Assembly: GCF_900111025.1 (NCBI RefSeq)
Contig: NZ_FOFN01000002.1
Span: 310,001 to 374,000 of the forward strand
Source: Hyunsoonleella jejuensis
GTDB taxonomy: Bacteria > Bacteroidota > Bacteroidia > Flavobacteriales > Flavobacteriaceae
DNA length: 64,000 nucleotides
Reading direction: 5' to 3'
This document shows, piece after piece, positions 27,960 to 36,766 of this stretch; the stretch's first letter is position 1; each line of letters begins with the position of its first letter. Made by a program: the position numbers and the translations under genes. Under the pieces are notes generated by a model that saw only the letters and a program-made list of their open reading frames with translations, was not told the DNA's origin and made no database searches.

Positions 27960-28440
27960 AAAAAGCTTGATTCAAGGGAGTATTATCGCTACAATTTTAG
28001 CGCTTACCCCTTTTTTGTTTACATTATATGAAAGTGTTCCAAGGGAAAAAACTTGGGACACTTTTTTATTTACATATTATAGTGGTTTTTTTGAAAATGC
28101 CAATACTGCCATGTGGATATTTACTGGTAAGGCTATCCCATTACTTCTTATTTTTATATGGTTTTTCACCAATAGACATTGGTGGTATCATGTACTCCTA
28201 GTCCCAATTGCTATGTATATCTATCAAATTATTTATTTATTTTACGATGATAGATATTTGGACCAATTTCAATTAATTTATATGGTACCTGTTATGGCAG
28301 TGGTAATTCCTTCCATATACCTTATAAGAGCTCGTATATTTAATAGAATAAATGATGCTTCAAAATCACTAGAAGAATTAGAAGAAGAATTTAAAGTATC
28401 ACCAAAAAACTTTTGGGACAAGGTAAAACAGTATTTTTAA
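27901..28440 (+). CDS. membrane protein of unknown function (overlapping start)
   Basis: The 179-residue protein has about four membrane helices (near residues 25-45, 68-84, 89-112 and 124-142) and a soluble acidic C-terminus with SKSLEELEEEF. The ATG chosen lies inside the preceding small gene in a different frame; the residues SKDLQSRYLAVDKKSLIQG that this adds look like a natural cytoplasmic N-terminus. The alternative is a TTG at 27967, seven bases after the small gene's stop. The family is not recognised. Confidence 0.68.
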   Translation: MENKQQKSKDLQSRYLAVDKKSLIQGSIIATILALTPFLFTLYESVPREKTWDTFLFTYYSGFFENANTAMWIFTGKAIPLLLIFIWFFTNRHWWYHVLLVPIAMYIYQIIYLFYDDRYLDQFQLIYMVPVMAVVIPSIYLIRARIFNRINDASKSLEELEEEFKVSPKNFWDKVKQYF

Positions 28441-28442
28441 AA

Positions 28443-30869
28443 TTATTCTTGTTCTAACCTATCCCTTTCACTTAAATCAACTGTCTTTTGTTTTGCAGTT
28501 AATCTGTAATTACCAAACTTGTAATTAAATCCTAAAACAAATAGCCTATTTTCCAAATTAGTATCCACAAGCCAATCTTGGTTCAAATACTTTGTGCTTT
28601 GGGAAAAATTTCTAGTATTCAATAAATCTCTAACACCAATATTAAGAGAGGCTCTATTATCCCAAAACGTTTTGTTAAAATTAATATCTACACCTAACCT
28701 ACCACTTATATCGCTAGGACCTATAAAGACAGGACTTATATAATCTATACCAATATCTGCTGTTAAACTATTATCTTTTAAAAAATTAAAATAATTTACA
28801 ACATTAGCGTAAACAGACCACCTTTCGTTACTCTGAAGTTCGTTATTAGTTCCTATTGCAAAAAAATTATTTTCATAGAAAAACAAGGAAGATAATACAT
28901 AAAGACTCCAATGTTTGGAAACACCTGTGTAAGTGGTAAAATCCAATCCGTAAGATTGGTTATGATCTATATTTGTAAATATGTATTTAAGCAGTCTATT
29001 TTCATTATCCTGAACAGGTAGTTCTAGAATTGGATTTTTTTCATATCTATAATACGCTTCGAAAGTATAGGTGTTATTAATTGTATAACCTAAAATAACA
29101 CTATCATCAATTTCTGGAAGTAAACCAGGATCACCCGAAATAAATGAATTATCATTTTTGAAAAATTTAAACGGATTAAGCTCTCTGTATCTTGGTCTAT
29201 TAATACGTTTATTGTAGCTAAAATAAATTTCGTCGTCATTTTTTAACCTATTCAACAAATAAAAAGAAGGAAATAAGTTGGTATAGTTATTTATATTGGT
29301 TTGTTGGGTAAGTTGAGACTCACCTTCGGTTTCGGTGACCTCAACCCTTAAACCAGCTTTAATGCTCCAACGTTCCCAATCCTTTTCAAAACTTGTATAA
29401 GCAGCGTAATTCTTTTCATTGTAAATAAAAACATCTGAATTATTTATGTCTTCTCGACGTACTCCATTATCAAAAATAAACTGATCTAAAATATTATCTG
29501 AATTTATACCAACTGCCTTTAGCCCAAATTCTAATAAAGATCCATCTTCTGAAGGCAGCTTATAGTCTATCTGCCCTGTCATTAATCCTATATCCTGACC
29601 TGAAAAGGTTTGAAACCTATTATCTCTAAATGATGTAGATGCATTTGGCAAGAAGTATCCTGTATCTACATTTTGAAATTCAGAAAAATCGTAATCCGTA
29701 TAATGTACATCTATTGAAAGCTGCTCACCTTCTCTTTTAAACTTATGAATGTAGCCTAAAGAAAATGCTAGATTAAACTTTTCCGACACTAAATTATTGA
29801 GCGTTCTAAAAGAAGAATCTAAAACCTTGTTAGCATTAAAAACCTCTGTAAGACTATTTACTTTCTCTCTTGAATTTCTTCTTGGGGCTATTAAAGTATT
29901 GGCTGAAAAACTTAAACTATTACTATTATCGAAATCATAAATTATAGTTCCTGTGATATTTTGATTGCTCGACTCCCTGTCACGATTATAATCGGTTTCC
30001 CAAGTAGATGAAATAGCGTTGTTATCAATAAAATTAATTTCTTCTTTATTGTTTCTAAAATCTTTTCTTGGGTTGATATTGTAATTTACAAAAGCACTTA
30101 ATTTTTTGGATTTAAAAAAATGACTTGTGCCTAATGAAAATTTAGGGAATTGAAATCCTTGGTTATAGTTGCCAAAAACACTACCATGATATCCAGCGAT
30201 AATATTTTTACTTGTTTGTATGTTTAGAACAGCTCCACCTTCGGCATCGTACTTGGCAGGAGGATTAGTGATGACTTCAATAGACTTAATATTATTTGCA
30301 GGTGTGGCTTCCAATAGCTCCATAACTTCATCAGCCGATAGATACACCCTTCTGTCGTTTATATAGACTACTGGAGATGCGTTTTTTACAGAAATAGAAC
30401 CATTACTCACAATAACTCCTGGGGTATGTTTTAATACATCTAAAACATTGGAATTAGATAACGTAGAGTTTTCTACATTAAACACAATTCTATCTACCAA
30501 ACGTTTTATTGTAGGCCTTTTTGCTGTAACCACTACGCCTTCTAAAGTTTCAGTCTGTTCAGTTAAAATAATGGTTTGAAGATTTACATTTCCATTCAGA
30601 TTAATTTTTGATAAAAAACTTTCATACCCCAAAAAGCTAATTCTTAAATTATACGTAGAGGGTTTTAAGTTTTCTAATTTAAAAAAACCGTTTGCGTTGG
30701 TAATTACACCTGTTTTTATATCAGTATTGGTATCATCTTCCAATACAACGTTAGCATAAATTATGGGTGCATTTTTATCATCTTTTACAATTCCTTCGAT
30801 AGTGTATTGTTGAGAGAATCCAAAAAAAGAGATGAATACTAGTAAGAGAAATGTAGGTTTTATATTCAT
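28443..30869 (-). CDS. TonB-dependent outer membrane receptor, SusC/CirA-like
   Basis: I start this 808-residue protein at MNIKPTFLLLVFISFF, a signal peptide. An N-terminal carboxypeptidase-regulatory-like domain (IEGIVKDDKNAPIIYANV to about residue 95) is followed by a TonB-dependent plug (TLEGVVVTAKRPTIKRLVDRI, then TPGVIVSNG) and a C-terminal beta barrel with repeated aromatic-ended strands. It would import a ligand across the outer membrane. The substrate is unknown and no SusD partner is adjacent. A minus-strand TAATTTTG at 30883-30890 is a possible -7 box. It converges with the membrane protein gene, leaving two bases between the stops. Confidence 0.88.
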   Translation of the reverse strand: MNIKPTFLLLVFISFFGFSQQYTIEGIVKDDKNAPIIYANVVLEDDTNTDIKTGVITNANGFFKLENLKPSTYNLRISFLGYESFLSKINLNGNVNLQTIILTEQTETLEGVVVTAKRPTIKRLVDRIVFNVENSTLSNSNVLDVLKHTPGVIVSNGSISVKNASPVVYINDRRVYLSADEVMELLEATPANNIKSIEVITNPPAKYDAEGGAVLNIQTSKNIIAGYHGSVFGNYNQGFQFPKFSLGTSHFFKSKKLSAFVNYNINPRKDFRNNKEEINFIDNNAISSTWETDYNRDRESSNQNITGTIIYDFDNSNSLSFSANTLIAPRRNSREKVNSLTEVFNANKVLDSSFRTLNNLVSEKFNLAFSLGYIHKFKREGEQLSIDVHYTDYDFSEFQNVDTGYFLPNASTSFRDNRFQTFSGQDIGLMTGQIDYKLPSEDGSLLEFGLKAVGINSDNILDQFIFDNGVRREDINNSDVFIYNEKNYAAYTSFEKDWERWSIKAGLRVEVTETEGESQLTQQTNINNYTNLFPSFYLLNRLKNDDEIYFSYNKRINRPRYRELNPFKFFKNDNSFISGDPGLLPEIDDSVILGYTINNTYTFEAYYRYEKNPILELPVQDNENRLLKYIFTNIDHNQSYGLDFTTYTGVSKHWSLYVLSSLFFYENNFFAIGTNNELQSNERWSVYANVVNYFNFLKDNSLTADIGIDYISPVFIGPSDISGRLGVDINFNKTFWDNRASLNIGVRDLLNTRNFSQSTKYLNQDWLVDTNLENRLFVLGFNYKFGNYRLTAKQKTVDLSERDRLEQE

Positions 30870-31049
30870 AAAATAATACAAACAAAATTAGTGCAAATAA
30901 ATTAAAAATTGATGTACAAATACCACATCTAATTTTACATATATTCCTACTTTTTGGCTCAAACCAAACTTATCGACTAAATAAATTGTTTTTAAAATAA
31001 TTATAAAACCCAAAAATATTTGTAATTTCAATCTCGCTAAACATAACAA

Positions 31050-32252
31050 ATGATGTCTGAATCCTTGTCGCCATTTACCAAGCAACAATTGCTTCCTCAA
31101 GAAGAGAAACTAGAAATTTTTAAGCACAAACGTCAATTATTTATTGGCGTGCCAAAGGAAACTACATATCAAGAAAACCGAATTTGCTTAACTCCAGATG
31201 CGGTTTCTGCACTAGTTAGTAATGGCCATAGAGTACTTATTGAGGCCGGAGCAGGAAAAGGTGCCAGGTTTAGTGATAAAGACTATAGTGAGGCTGGAGC
31301 AGAAATTTCTAAAGACACAGCCAAAGTGTATTCCTGCCCAATGATATTAAAAGTAGAGCCGCCAAGTTTAGAGCAAATAAAGCTCATGAACCCACAAGCC
31401 ATCTTAATTTCTGCATTACAATTAAAAACACAAACTAAAAAATACTTTGAAACCCTAGCTTCTAAACGCATCACTGCTTTGGCCTTTGAATTTATTAAAG
31501 ACGAAGACGGCACCTATCCTGCAGTACGTTCTTTAAGTGAAATTGCAGGAACAGCCTCTGTATTAATAGCTTCGGAACTGTTGAGCAATGGCAAGGACAG
31601 CTCTGGTTTGATGTTAGGAAATATAAGCGGCGTACCTCCTATAGAGGTTGTAATTCTCGGCGCAGGTACTGTTGGTGAATATGCTGCACGAAGCGCCAAT
31701 GGTTTAGGTGCCGGCATAAAAGTTTTTGATAATTCAATCACTAAACTAAGGCGTATACAAACTAATTTGGGCAGATCTTTATTTACTTCTACCATTCAAC
31801 CAAAAAACCTACTAAAGGCATTAAAAAGATGTGATGTGGTTATAGGTGCTGTACGGGGTGTAAACAGAGCACCCATTGTGGTTTCAGAAGACATGGTTCA
31901 GCATATGAAAAAAGGAGCTGTTGTAATAGATGTGAGTATAGACATGGGAGGCTGTTTTGAAACGAGTGAAGTTACGTCTCACATTGAACCAACATTTGTG
32001 AAACATGGTGTTATACATTATTGTGTACCCAATATACCTGCGAGATACTCTAGAACTGCATCTGTTTCTATAAGTAATATTTTTACACCATATTTAATGA
32101 AAATTGCTGAAGACGGTGGTATTGAAAATTCTTTGAGATTTGATAAAGGATTAAAAAATGGATTGTACTTTTACCACGGAATTTTAACGAACAAGTCTGT
32201 TGGTGAATGGTTTAATTTAAAACATAGCGATATTAACCTGTTAGTTTTTTAA
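31050..32252 (+). CDS. ald: alanine dehydrogenase
   Basis: The 400-residue enzyme interconverts alanine and pyruvate with NAD. The N-domain has FIGVPKETTYQENRICLTPDAV near residue 33; the NAD-binding fold has EVVILGAGTVGEYAARSANG near residue 197, and a later PARYSRTASVSISN segment is typical. The N-terminal extension of about 30 residues before VPKE is seen in many Bacteroidota members. It starts ATGATG, so the start could be one codon later. It precedes a DUF4258-type gene. Confidence 0.93.
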   Translation: MMSESLSPFTKQQLLPQEEKLEIFKHKRQLFIGVPKETTYQENRICLTPDAVSALVSNGHRVLIEAGAGKGARFSDKDYSEAGAEISKDTAKVYSCPMILKVEPPSLEQIKLMNPQAILISALQLKTQTKKYFETLASKRITALAFEFIKDEDGTYPAVRSLSEIAGTASVLIASELLSNGKDSSGLMLGNISGVPPIEVVILGAGTVGEYAARSANGLGAGIKVFDNSITKLRRIQTNLGRSLFTSTIQPKNLLKALKRCDVVIGAVRGVNRAPIVVSEDMVQHMKKGAVVIDVSIDMGGCFETSEVTSHIEPTFVKHGVIHYCVPNIPARYSRTASVSISNIFTPYLMKIAEDGGIENSLRFDKGLKNGLYFYHGILTNKSVGEWFNLKHSDINLLVF

Positions 32253-32282
32253 ACGTACTACAGCCCAACTCAAACATTACAA

Positions 32283-32645
32283 ATGAAACTGATCCAACGC
32301 ATAGGCTACTATCTCGGTGGTTTTTCTATAGGCTTAATTATTTTAGCCTTTTTTTTAAACGGCAAAAAAACATCCTGCGCTTATGGCCCTGAGGCTCGTG
32401 TTTTAAAAAATATTAATTCAAAGCCCTTTGAATATTCAAAAGTTGATGTACACCCCTTGGATAGCCTGAAAATAAAAGCTTTACTAAAATCTGGAAGTGT
32501 AAACTTTTCAAAAAGCACACCTAGACAAACACCTTGTGGTTTATATATAGTTGAAAGCAAACTGAATAATGAAACCATGGAAATAGAAGTCGAAAATTGT
32601 GACAGTCTTGTTAAAATTTTAAACATTTCCCCTAGCAATGATTAA
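32283..32645 (+). CDS. DUF4258-type small membrane-anchored protein
   Basis: This 120-residue protein has one N-terminal membrane segment (KLIQRIGYYLGGFSIGLIIL, about residues 2-25) and a short C-terminal domain with Cys at residues 32, 82 and 103. I remember similar proteins beside alanine dehydrogenase in flavobacteria annotated as DUF4258. Function unknown. Its stop overlaps the sugar transferase start by eight bases, so translation is probably coupled. Confidence 0.72.
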   Translation: MKLIQRIGYYLGGFSIGLIILAFFLNGKKTSCAYGPEARVLKNINSKPFEYSKVDVHPLDSLKIKALLKSGSVNFSKSTPRQTPCGLYIVESKLNNETMEIEVENCDSLVKILNISPSND

Positions 32646-33231
32646 GCGTATATTCGACTTTATTTTTGCATCAATAGGTTTAATAATTCTCGCTCCATTA
32701 CTACTTGTTTTAGCTATTTTAATTAAGCTAGACTCTAAAGGTCCTGTTTTGTTTATCCAAGAACGTGTAGGACAACATAATGTTGACTTCAATATTTATA
32801 AATTCAGAACTATGTATGTAAAGTCCCAAAAAAAAGGACTTTTAACCATTGGTGATAATGATGCAAGGGTTACGCGAATTGGCTATTATTTACGTAAGTA
32901 TAAAATTGATGAATTTCCGCAACTTATCAATATTATTAAAGGCGATATGAGTTTTGTGGGACCCAGACCTGAGTTAAGATATTATGTGAATTTTTATAAG
33001 CCTGAAGACTTAGTAATCTTTAAATTAAAACCTGGTATTACTGGTTTGGCGTCATTACAATACAGAAACGAAGTAGAGTTACTTAAAAAAGCTGATAACC
33101 CAGAAGCTTATTTTATCAATACCATTATCCCAGATAAGTTGAGGTATAATAAGATGTATCTTAAACACAATGGTTTTCTTTTAGATCTAAAGCTTATATT
33201 CATTACCCTATACAAGGTAGCTGCTAAGTAA
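32638..33231 (+). CDS. undecaprenyl-phosphate phosphoglycosyl transferase (PglC-like sugar transferase)
   Basis: The 197-residue monotopic enzyme moves a sugar-1-phosphate onto undecaprenyl phosphate, starting polysaccharide unit assembly. The N-terminal re-entrant hairpin (about 1-25) is followed by KFRTMYV and by RVTRIGYYLRKYKIDEFPQL then GDMSFVGPRPELRYYV, the family signature. The length matches minimal PglC-type transferases rather than large WbaP types. It opens the polysaccharide region together with the next gene. Confidence 0.93.
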   Translation: MIKRIFDFIFASIGLIILAPLLLVLAILIKLDSKGPVLFIQERVGQHNVDFNIYKFRTMYVKSQKKGLLTIGDNDARVTRIGYYLRKYKIDEFPQLINIIKGDMSFVGPRPELRYYVNFYKPEDLVIFKLKPGITGLASLQYRNEVELLKKADNPEAYFINTIIPDKLRYNKMYLKHNGFLLDLKLIFITLYKVAAK

Positions 33232-33302
33232 TCTTAAATCTATATTTTGGAATATCCTAAAATTATTAATACTTTTCAATTACTTAAAATTGTACAACTT
33301 TA

Positions 33303-34367
33303 ATGGATAAACACTCCTTCCGAAGAATTAAAAATTTAATAGATAATTCCGGATTGTTAAATTCTGAAGTTTCAAAACAAAAAAAACCTATAGCATACCC
33401 CTATGCTCATGAAAGAATTTTAATTACTGGTGCCGCCGGCTCTATTGGAAGTGGCTTGACAAGGCTTCTCCTAAATTCAAAGTTTGACACCCTAATTTTA
33501 CTGGATAATGCCGAAACCCCGTTATTTTACCTAAAACGAGAAATCGACGATACTAAACATACAAAAGTCGTTTTAGGGGATATTAGAGATACTGATAAAA
33601 TGTCTCAAATATTCAAGACCTATAAGCCAACAATAGTGTTTCATACTGCGGCCTACAAACACGTCTCCCTTGTTGAGGATAATGCATTCGAAGCGTTAAA
33701 AACCAATATTTTCGCTACTCAATCATTAGCTCAATTAGCTCTAAAACATAGTACTAAACGATTTATTTTTATATCAACGGATAAGGCTGTGAATCCAATA
33801 GGTATAATGGGCATGACCAAGTTAATTTCAGAAAGGTACTTGTCTAAATTGAATAGCAATTCCAGTGTCACAAAATTTATTTCAGCAAGATTTGGTAATG
33901 TTTTTGGCTCAAACGGCTCCGTAGTTCCCTTATTTATAGAACAACTTAAAAATGGAGAACACCTAACTATAACTCACAAAGATGCTACGCGTTTATTTAT
34001 CGAGAAAAATAGAGCGTGCCACTTAATTTTAGAATTGATTAAACTTGATTTTGAAAAACACAGTAAGGTATCGTTTAATATGGGACAGCCCATTAAAATA
34101 AAAGATTTGGCTGAAGCTCTCATGGAAATTTTAAAAAAAGAAGGCGATATTAACGTCTCCGGATTATCAAAAGGAGAAAAGCTTCATGAAACTTTAATCG
34201 TAAATGATGAAAAGCTAGTTGCAACAAAGCTTGAAGATATCTTTTACATAGAGCAAAACACAAAATCCAATACTGTTCAAAATTTAGACCAATTAAATAA
34301 CCTTAACCATAAAGCAAGTTATGCCGAAATAAAGGAGATGTTAGAGGAAATTTGCGATGCTTTTTAA
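33303..34367 (+). CDS. UDP-GlcNAc 4,6-dehydratase-like protein (short, soluble form)
   Basis: The 354-residue SDR begins with an N-terminal helical segment, then TGAAGSIGSGLTRLLL near residue 40, FISTDKAVNPIGIMGMTK near residue 155, and RFGNVFGSNGSVVPLF. These resemble the PglF/FlaA1/CapD family that makes 4-keto-6-deoxy sugars; a Met/Lys pair replaces the Tyr-x3-Lys. It lacks the membrane and Rossmann N-terminal part of the long CapD encoded at 39996. The product and the need for two homologues are not clear. It lies 71 bases downstream of the sugar transferase. Confidence 0.82.
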   Translation: MDKHSFRRIKNLIDNSGLLNSEVSKQKKPIAYPYAHERILITGAAGSIGSGLTRLLLNSKFDTLILLDNAETPLFYLKREIDDTKHTKVVLGDIRDTDKMSQIFKTYKPTIVFHTAAYKHVSLVEDNAFEALKTNIFATQSLAQLALKHSTKRFIFISTDKAVNPIGIMGMTKLISERYLSKLNSNSSVTKFISARFGNVFGSNGSVVPLFIEQLKNGEHLTITHKDATRLFIEKNRACHLILELIKLDFEKHSKVSFNMGQPIKIKDLAEALMEILKKEGDINVSGLSKGEKLHETLIVNDEKLVATKLEDIFYIEQNTKSNTVQNLDQLNNLNHKASYAEIKEMLEEICDAF

Positions 34368-35539
34368 GCTAGCTTACGTCTTTTCTTTTCCTTTTTTATA
34401 AGTGCCAATTCTCGTCCTGTTTGTCCTGCTACCGACGTGTTTTCTTCTGCACGACGTGTTAAATATGGCATAACATCTTTCACCGGTCCAAAAGGCATAT
34501 ACTTGGCAACGTTGTAGCCTAAATGAGCTAAATTAAAACTAATATGATCACTCATACCATATAGTTGCCCAAACCAAACCCTGGGATCATTATTCAAAAT
34601 TTTGTTTTCAGCCATTAATTCCATTAGTAAATAAGAGCTCTCTTCGTTATGCGTTCCTGCGAAAATGGACATGCTATCTAAATTACTGATCATGTAATGC
34701 AATGCTGTATTAAAATTATCGTCGGTCAACTGCTTACTTTTACAAATTGGTGATTCATATTTTTTATCTTTTGCCCTATCGTTTTCCTTTTCCATGTACG
34801 CGCCTCTAACCAATTTATAGCCTAAATAATAGCCTTCGGTTTTAGCTTTGATATGCTCTTTTTCTAAAAATGCCATTCTATCGTGCCTATACATTTGCAG
34901 TGTATTGTATACGATAGGCTTTTCGGTGTTATAGGTTTTCATCATTTTTGTTACCAATCGATCTGCAGCATCTTGTATCCAGCTCTCTTCAGCATCAATT
35001 AAAACAGCCACATCATAGGCCTTAGCTTTTTTGCATACAGCATCAAACCTAGCTTCTACCCTTTTCCATTCCTCAGTTTCAGCTTCATTCAATGCTGAAT
35101 TTTGATTCACCTTCTCGTATAACTTAAAGCGTCCAAAACCAGAGGGCTTGAATACTGCTATTGGTATTGCGTCAAGTGATTTTGCAAATTCTATAATATT
35201 CAAAACAGTATCGAGGGCATTGTCAAACTCTTTTTCATTCTCTTTACCTTCAACAGAATAATCCAAAACGGAACTCACTCCTTTGTCATACATATTATTT
35301 ATTACAGGCAAGCAATCCTCTTCATTAACACCTCCACAAAAATGATCGAATACGGTAGACCGAATTAAACCCTCAATAGGCAAATTCGCCTTAAGTGCAA
35401 AATTAGTGGCTGCAGTTCCTATTTTTACTAATGGCTCCACTGATATCATTTTAAATAAAAAATATGCCCGTTCAAGTTGAGAATCATTTTTTAAACTAAA
35501 AGCAATCTCAGTGTTATTAAAGGTATTCCTATCAATCAT
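34364..35539 (-). CDS. proline dehydrogenase
   Basis: The 391-residue FAD-dependent enzyme oxidises proline to pyrroline-5-carboxylate. The barrel shows AIPIAVFKPSGFGRF near residue 130, VLIDAEESWIQDAADR with a conserved Asp near residue 190, a Lys/Arg-rich YKLVRGAYMEKENDRA near residue 243, and the FAD/substrate ending FGPVKDVMPYLTRRAEEN. I use the ATG giving MIDRNTFNNTEIAF; the longer frame starts at TTG. A minus-strand TATATTTG lies 19 bases upstream. It converges with the preceding dehydratase, overlapping by four bases. Confidence 0.9.
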   Translation of the reverse strand: MIDRNTFNNTEIAFSLKNDSQLERAYFLFKMISVEPLVKIGTAATNFALKANLPIEGLIRSTVFDHFCGGVNEEDCLPVINNMYDKGVSSVLDYSVEGKENEKEFDNALDTVLNIIEFAKSLDAIPIAVFKPSGFGRFKLYEKVNQNSALNEAETEEWKRVEARFDAVCKKAKAYDVAVLIDAEESWIQDAADRLVTKMMKTYNTEKPIVYNTLQMYRHDRMAFLEKEHIKAKTEGYYLGYKLVRGAYMEKENDRAKDKKYESPICKSKQLTDDNFNTALHYMISNLDSMSIFAGTHNEESSYLLMELMAENKILNNDPRVWFGQLYGMSDHISFNLAHLGYNVAKYMPFGPVKDVMPYLTRRAEENTSVAGQTGRELALIKKEKKRRKLA

Positions 35540-35557
35540 TTTAATACTAATTTTTGG

Positions 35558-35565
35558 CAAATATA
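35558..35565 (-). promoter_or_regulatory. candidate -7 box of proline dehydrogenase
   Basis: TATATTTG on the minus strand fits TAnnTTTG and lies 19 bases before the ATG. No suitably spaced TTG was found upstream. Confidence 0.35.
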
Positions 35566-35634
35566 ATTATACTCTAATTACCTTTTTTGTTAAAATCTAC
35601 TTAATTTCGCATCAAATTAATCAGATAATTTTTC

Positions 35635-36702
35635 ATGGATTCTATAACAGCGAACAACGGTATAATTCATTTTAACGACAAGTGCTATCCTGCTCTTAAT
35701 AAACATATACACAAGAATAATTTTTCTAAAATATTTGTTCTGGTAGATAGCAACACACATGAGCATTGTTTACCTTATTTTATGTCGCATTTAGAATCTA
35801 CCAGCAGTATCGAAATCATAGAAATTGAGGCCGGAGAAATCCATAAAACCATTGATACTTGCGTTGGTGTTTGGAATACCTTATCTGAATTGGATGGTGA
35901 CAGGAAAAGTTTGCTTATAAATATTGGTGGAGGGGTTGTTACTGATCTTGGTGGTTTTGTGGCCTCTACCTTTAAACGAGGTATTGCCTATATAAACGTT
36001 CCAACATCGTTACTTGCTATGGTTGATGCATCAGTTGGCGGTAAAACTGGTGTGGATCTAGGCACTTTAAAAAACCAGATTGGTGTAATAAGCACTCCCG
36101 ATATTGTTCTTATAGATACTAATTATTTAAATACCTTACCAAAAGAACAGATGCGGTCTGGACTCGCAGAAATGCTAAAACATGGCCTTATTAGTAATGA
36201 AACGTATTGGAATAAATTCAATAAGTTTTCTGAATTAACTTTAGAAGATTTAGATGAATTGATATATGAATCTGTTTTAATAAAGAAGGATGTCGTCGAC
36301 AAAGACCCACACGAAAATGGATTAAGAAAAACGTTGAATTTTGGCCATACACTTGGTCATGCTATAGAGTCTTACTTTCTAAGTAATCCTAATAAAACTG
36401 ATTTGTTACATGGTGAAGCCATTGCCATTGGCATGGTACTGGCCATATACATATCAAAAGTACTTGTGGGTTTTCCAGAAGATAAAGCAAATGATATAAA
36501 GCAGTTTATAAAAAAATATTACGGTAATATAGCATTTAAGGATAATGATTATCCTGCCATAATTGAGCTTTTAAAGTACGATAAAAAGAATTCTCATGGA
36601 AATATAAATTTTGTATTACTAGAGGATATAGGAAAAACTAAAATAGATTGCTTAGTAGATGATGCTATAATTTTAGAGGCTTTTAAGTTTTACGAAAACT
36701 AA
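35635..36702 (+). CDS. aroB: 3-dehydroquinate synthase
   Basis: AroB cyclises DAHP to 3-dehydroquinate in the shikimate pathway, using NAD and zinc. The 355-residue protein shows LLINIGGGVVTDLGGFVAST near residue 97, the NVPTSLLAMVDASVGGKTG loop, and zinc ligands in LAEMLKHGLI, NFGHTLGHAIE and LLHGEAIAIGM. It is an aromatic housekeeping gene lying between polysaccharide genes, divergent from proline dehydrogenase and ending at a strong bidirectional terminator. Confidence 0.97.
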   Translation: MDSITANNGIIHFNDKCYPALNKHIHKNNFSKIFVLVDSNTHEHCLPYFMSHLESTSSIEIIEIEAGEIHKTIDTCVGVWNTLSELDGDRKSLLINIGGGVVTDLGGFVASTFKRGIAYINVPTSLLAMVDASVGGKTGVDLGTLKNQIGVISTPDIVLIDTNYLNTLPKEQMRSGLAEMLKHGLISNETYWNKFNKFSELTLEDLDELIYESVLIKKDVVDKDPHENGLRKTLNFGHTLGHAIESYFLSNPNKTDLLHGEAIAIGMVLAIYISKVLVGFPEDKANDIKQFIKKYYGNIAFKDNDYPAIIELLKYDKKNSHGNINFVLLEDIGKTKIDCLVDDAIILEAFKFYEN

Positions 36703-36724
36703 TTTAGCAATTATTATAAATATA

Positions 36725-36758
36725 AAAAAGCCAGTTAAAATTACTTAACTGGCTTTTT
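36725..36758. terminator. bidirectional terminator between aroB and wzc
   Basis: The stem AAAAAGCCAGTTAA / TTAACTGGCTTTTT has a six-base loop and A/T-runs on both sides. It sits between the converging aroB and wzc genes, so it can end both transcripts. Confidence 0.85.
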
Positions 36759-36766
36759 ATGTTTTT

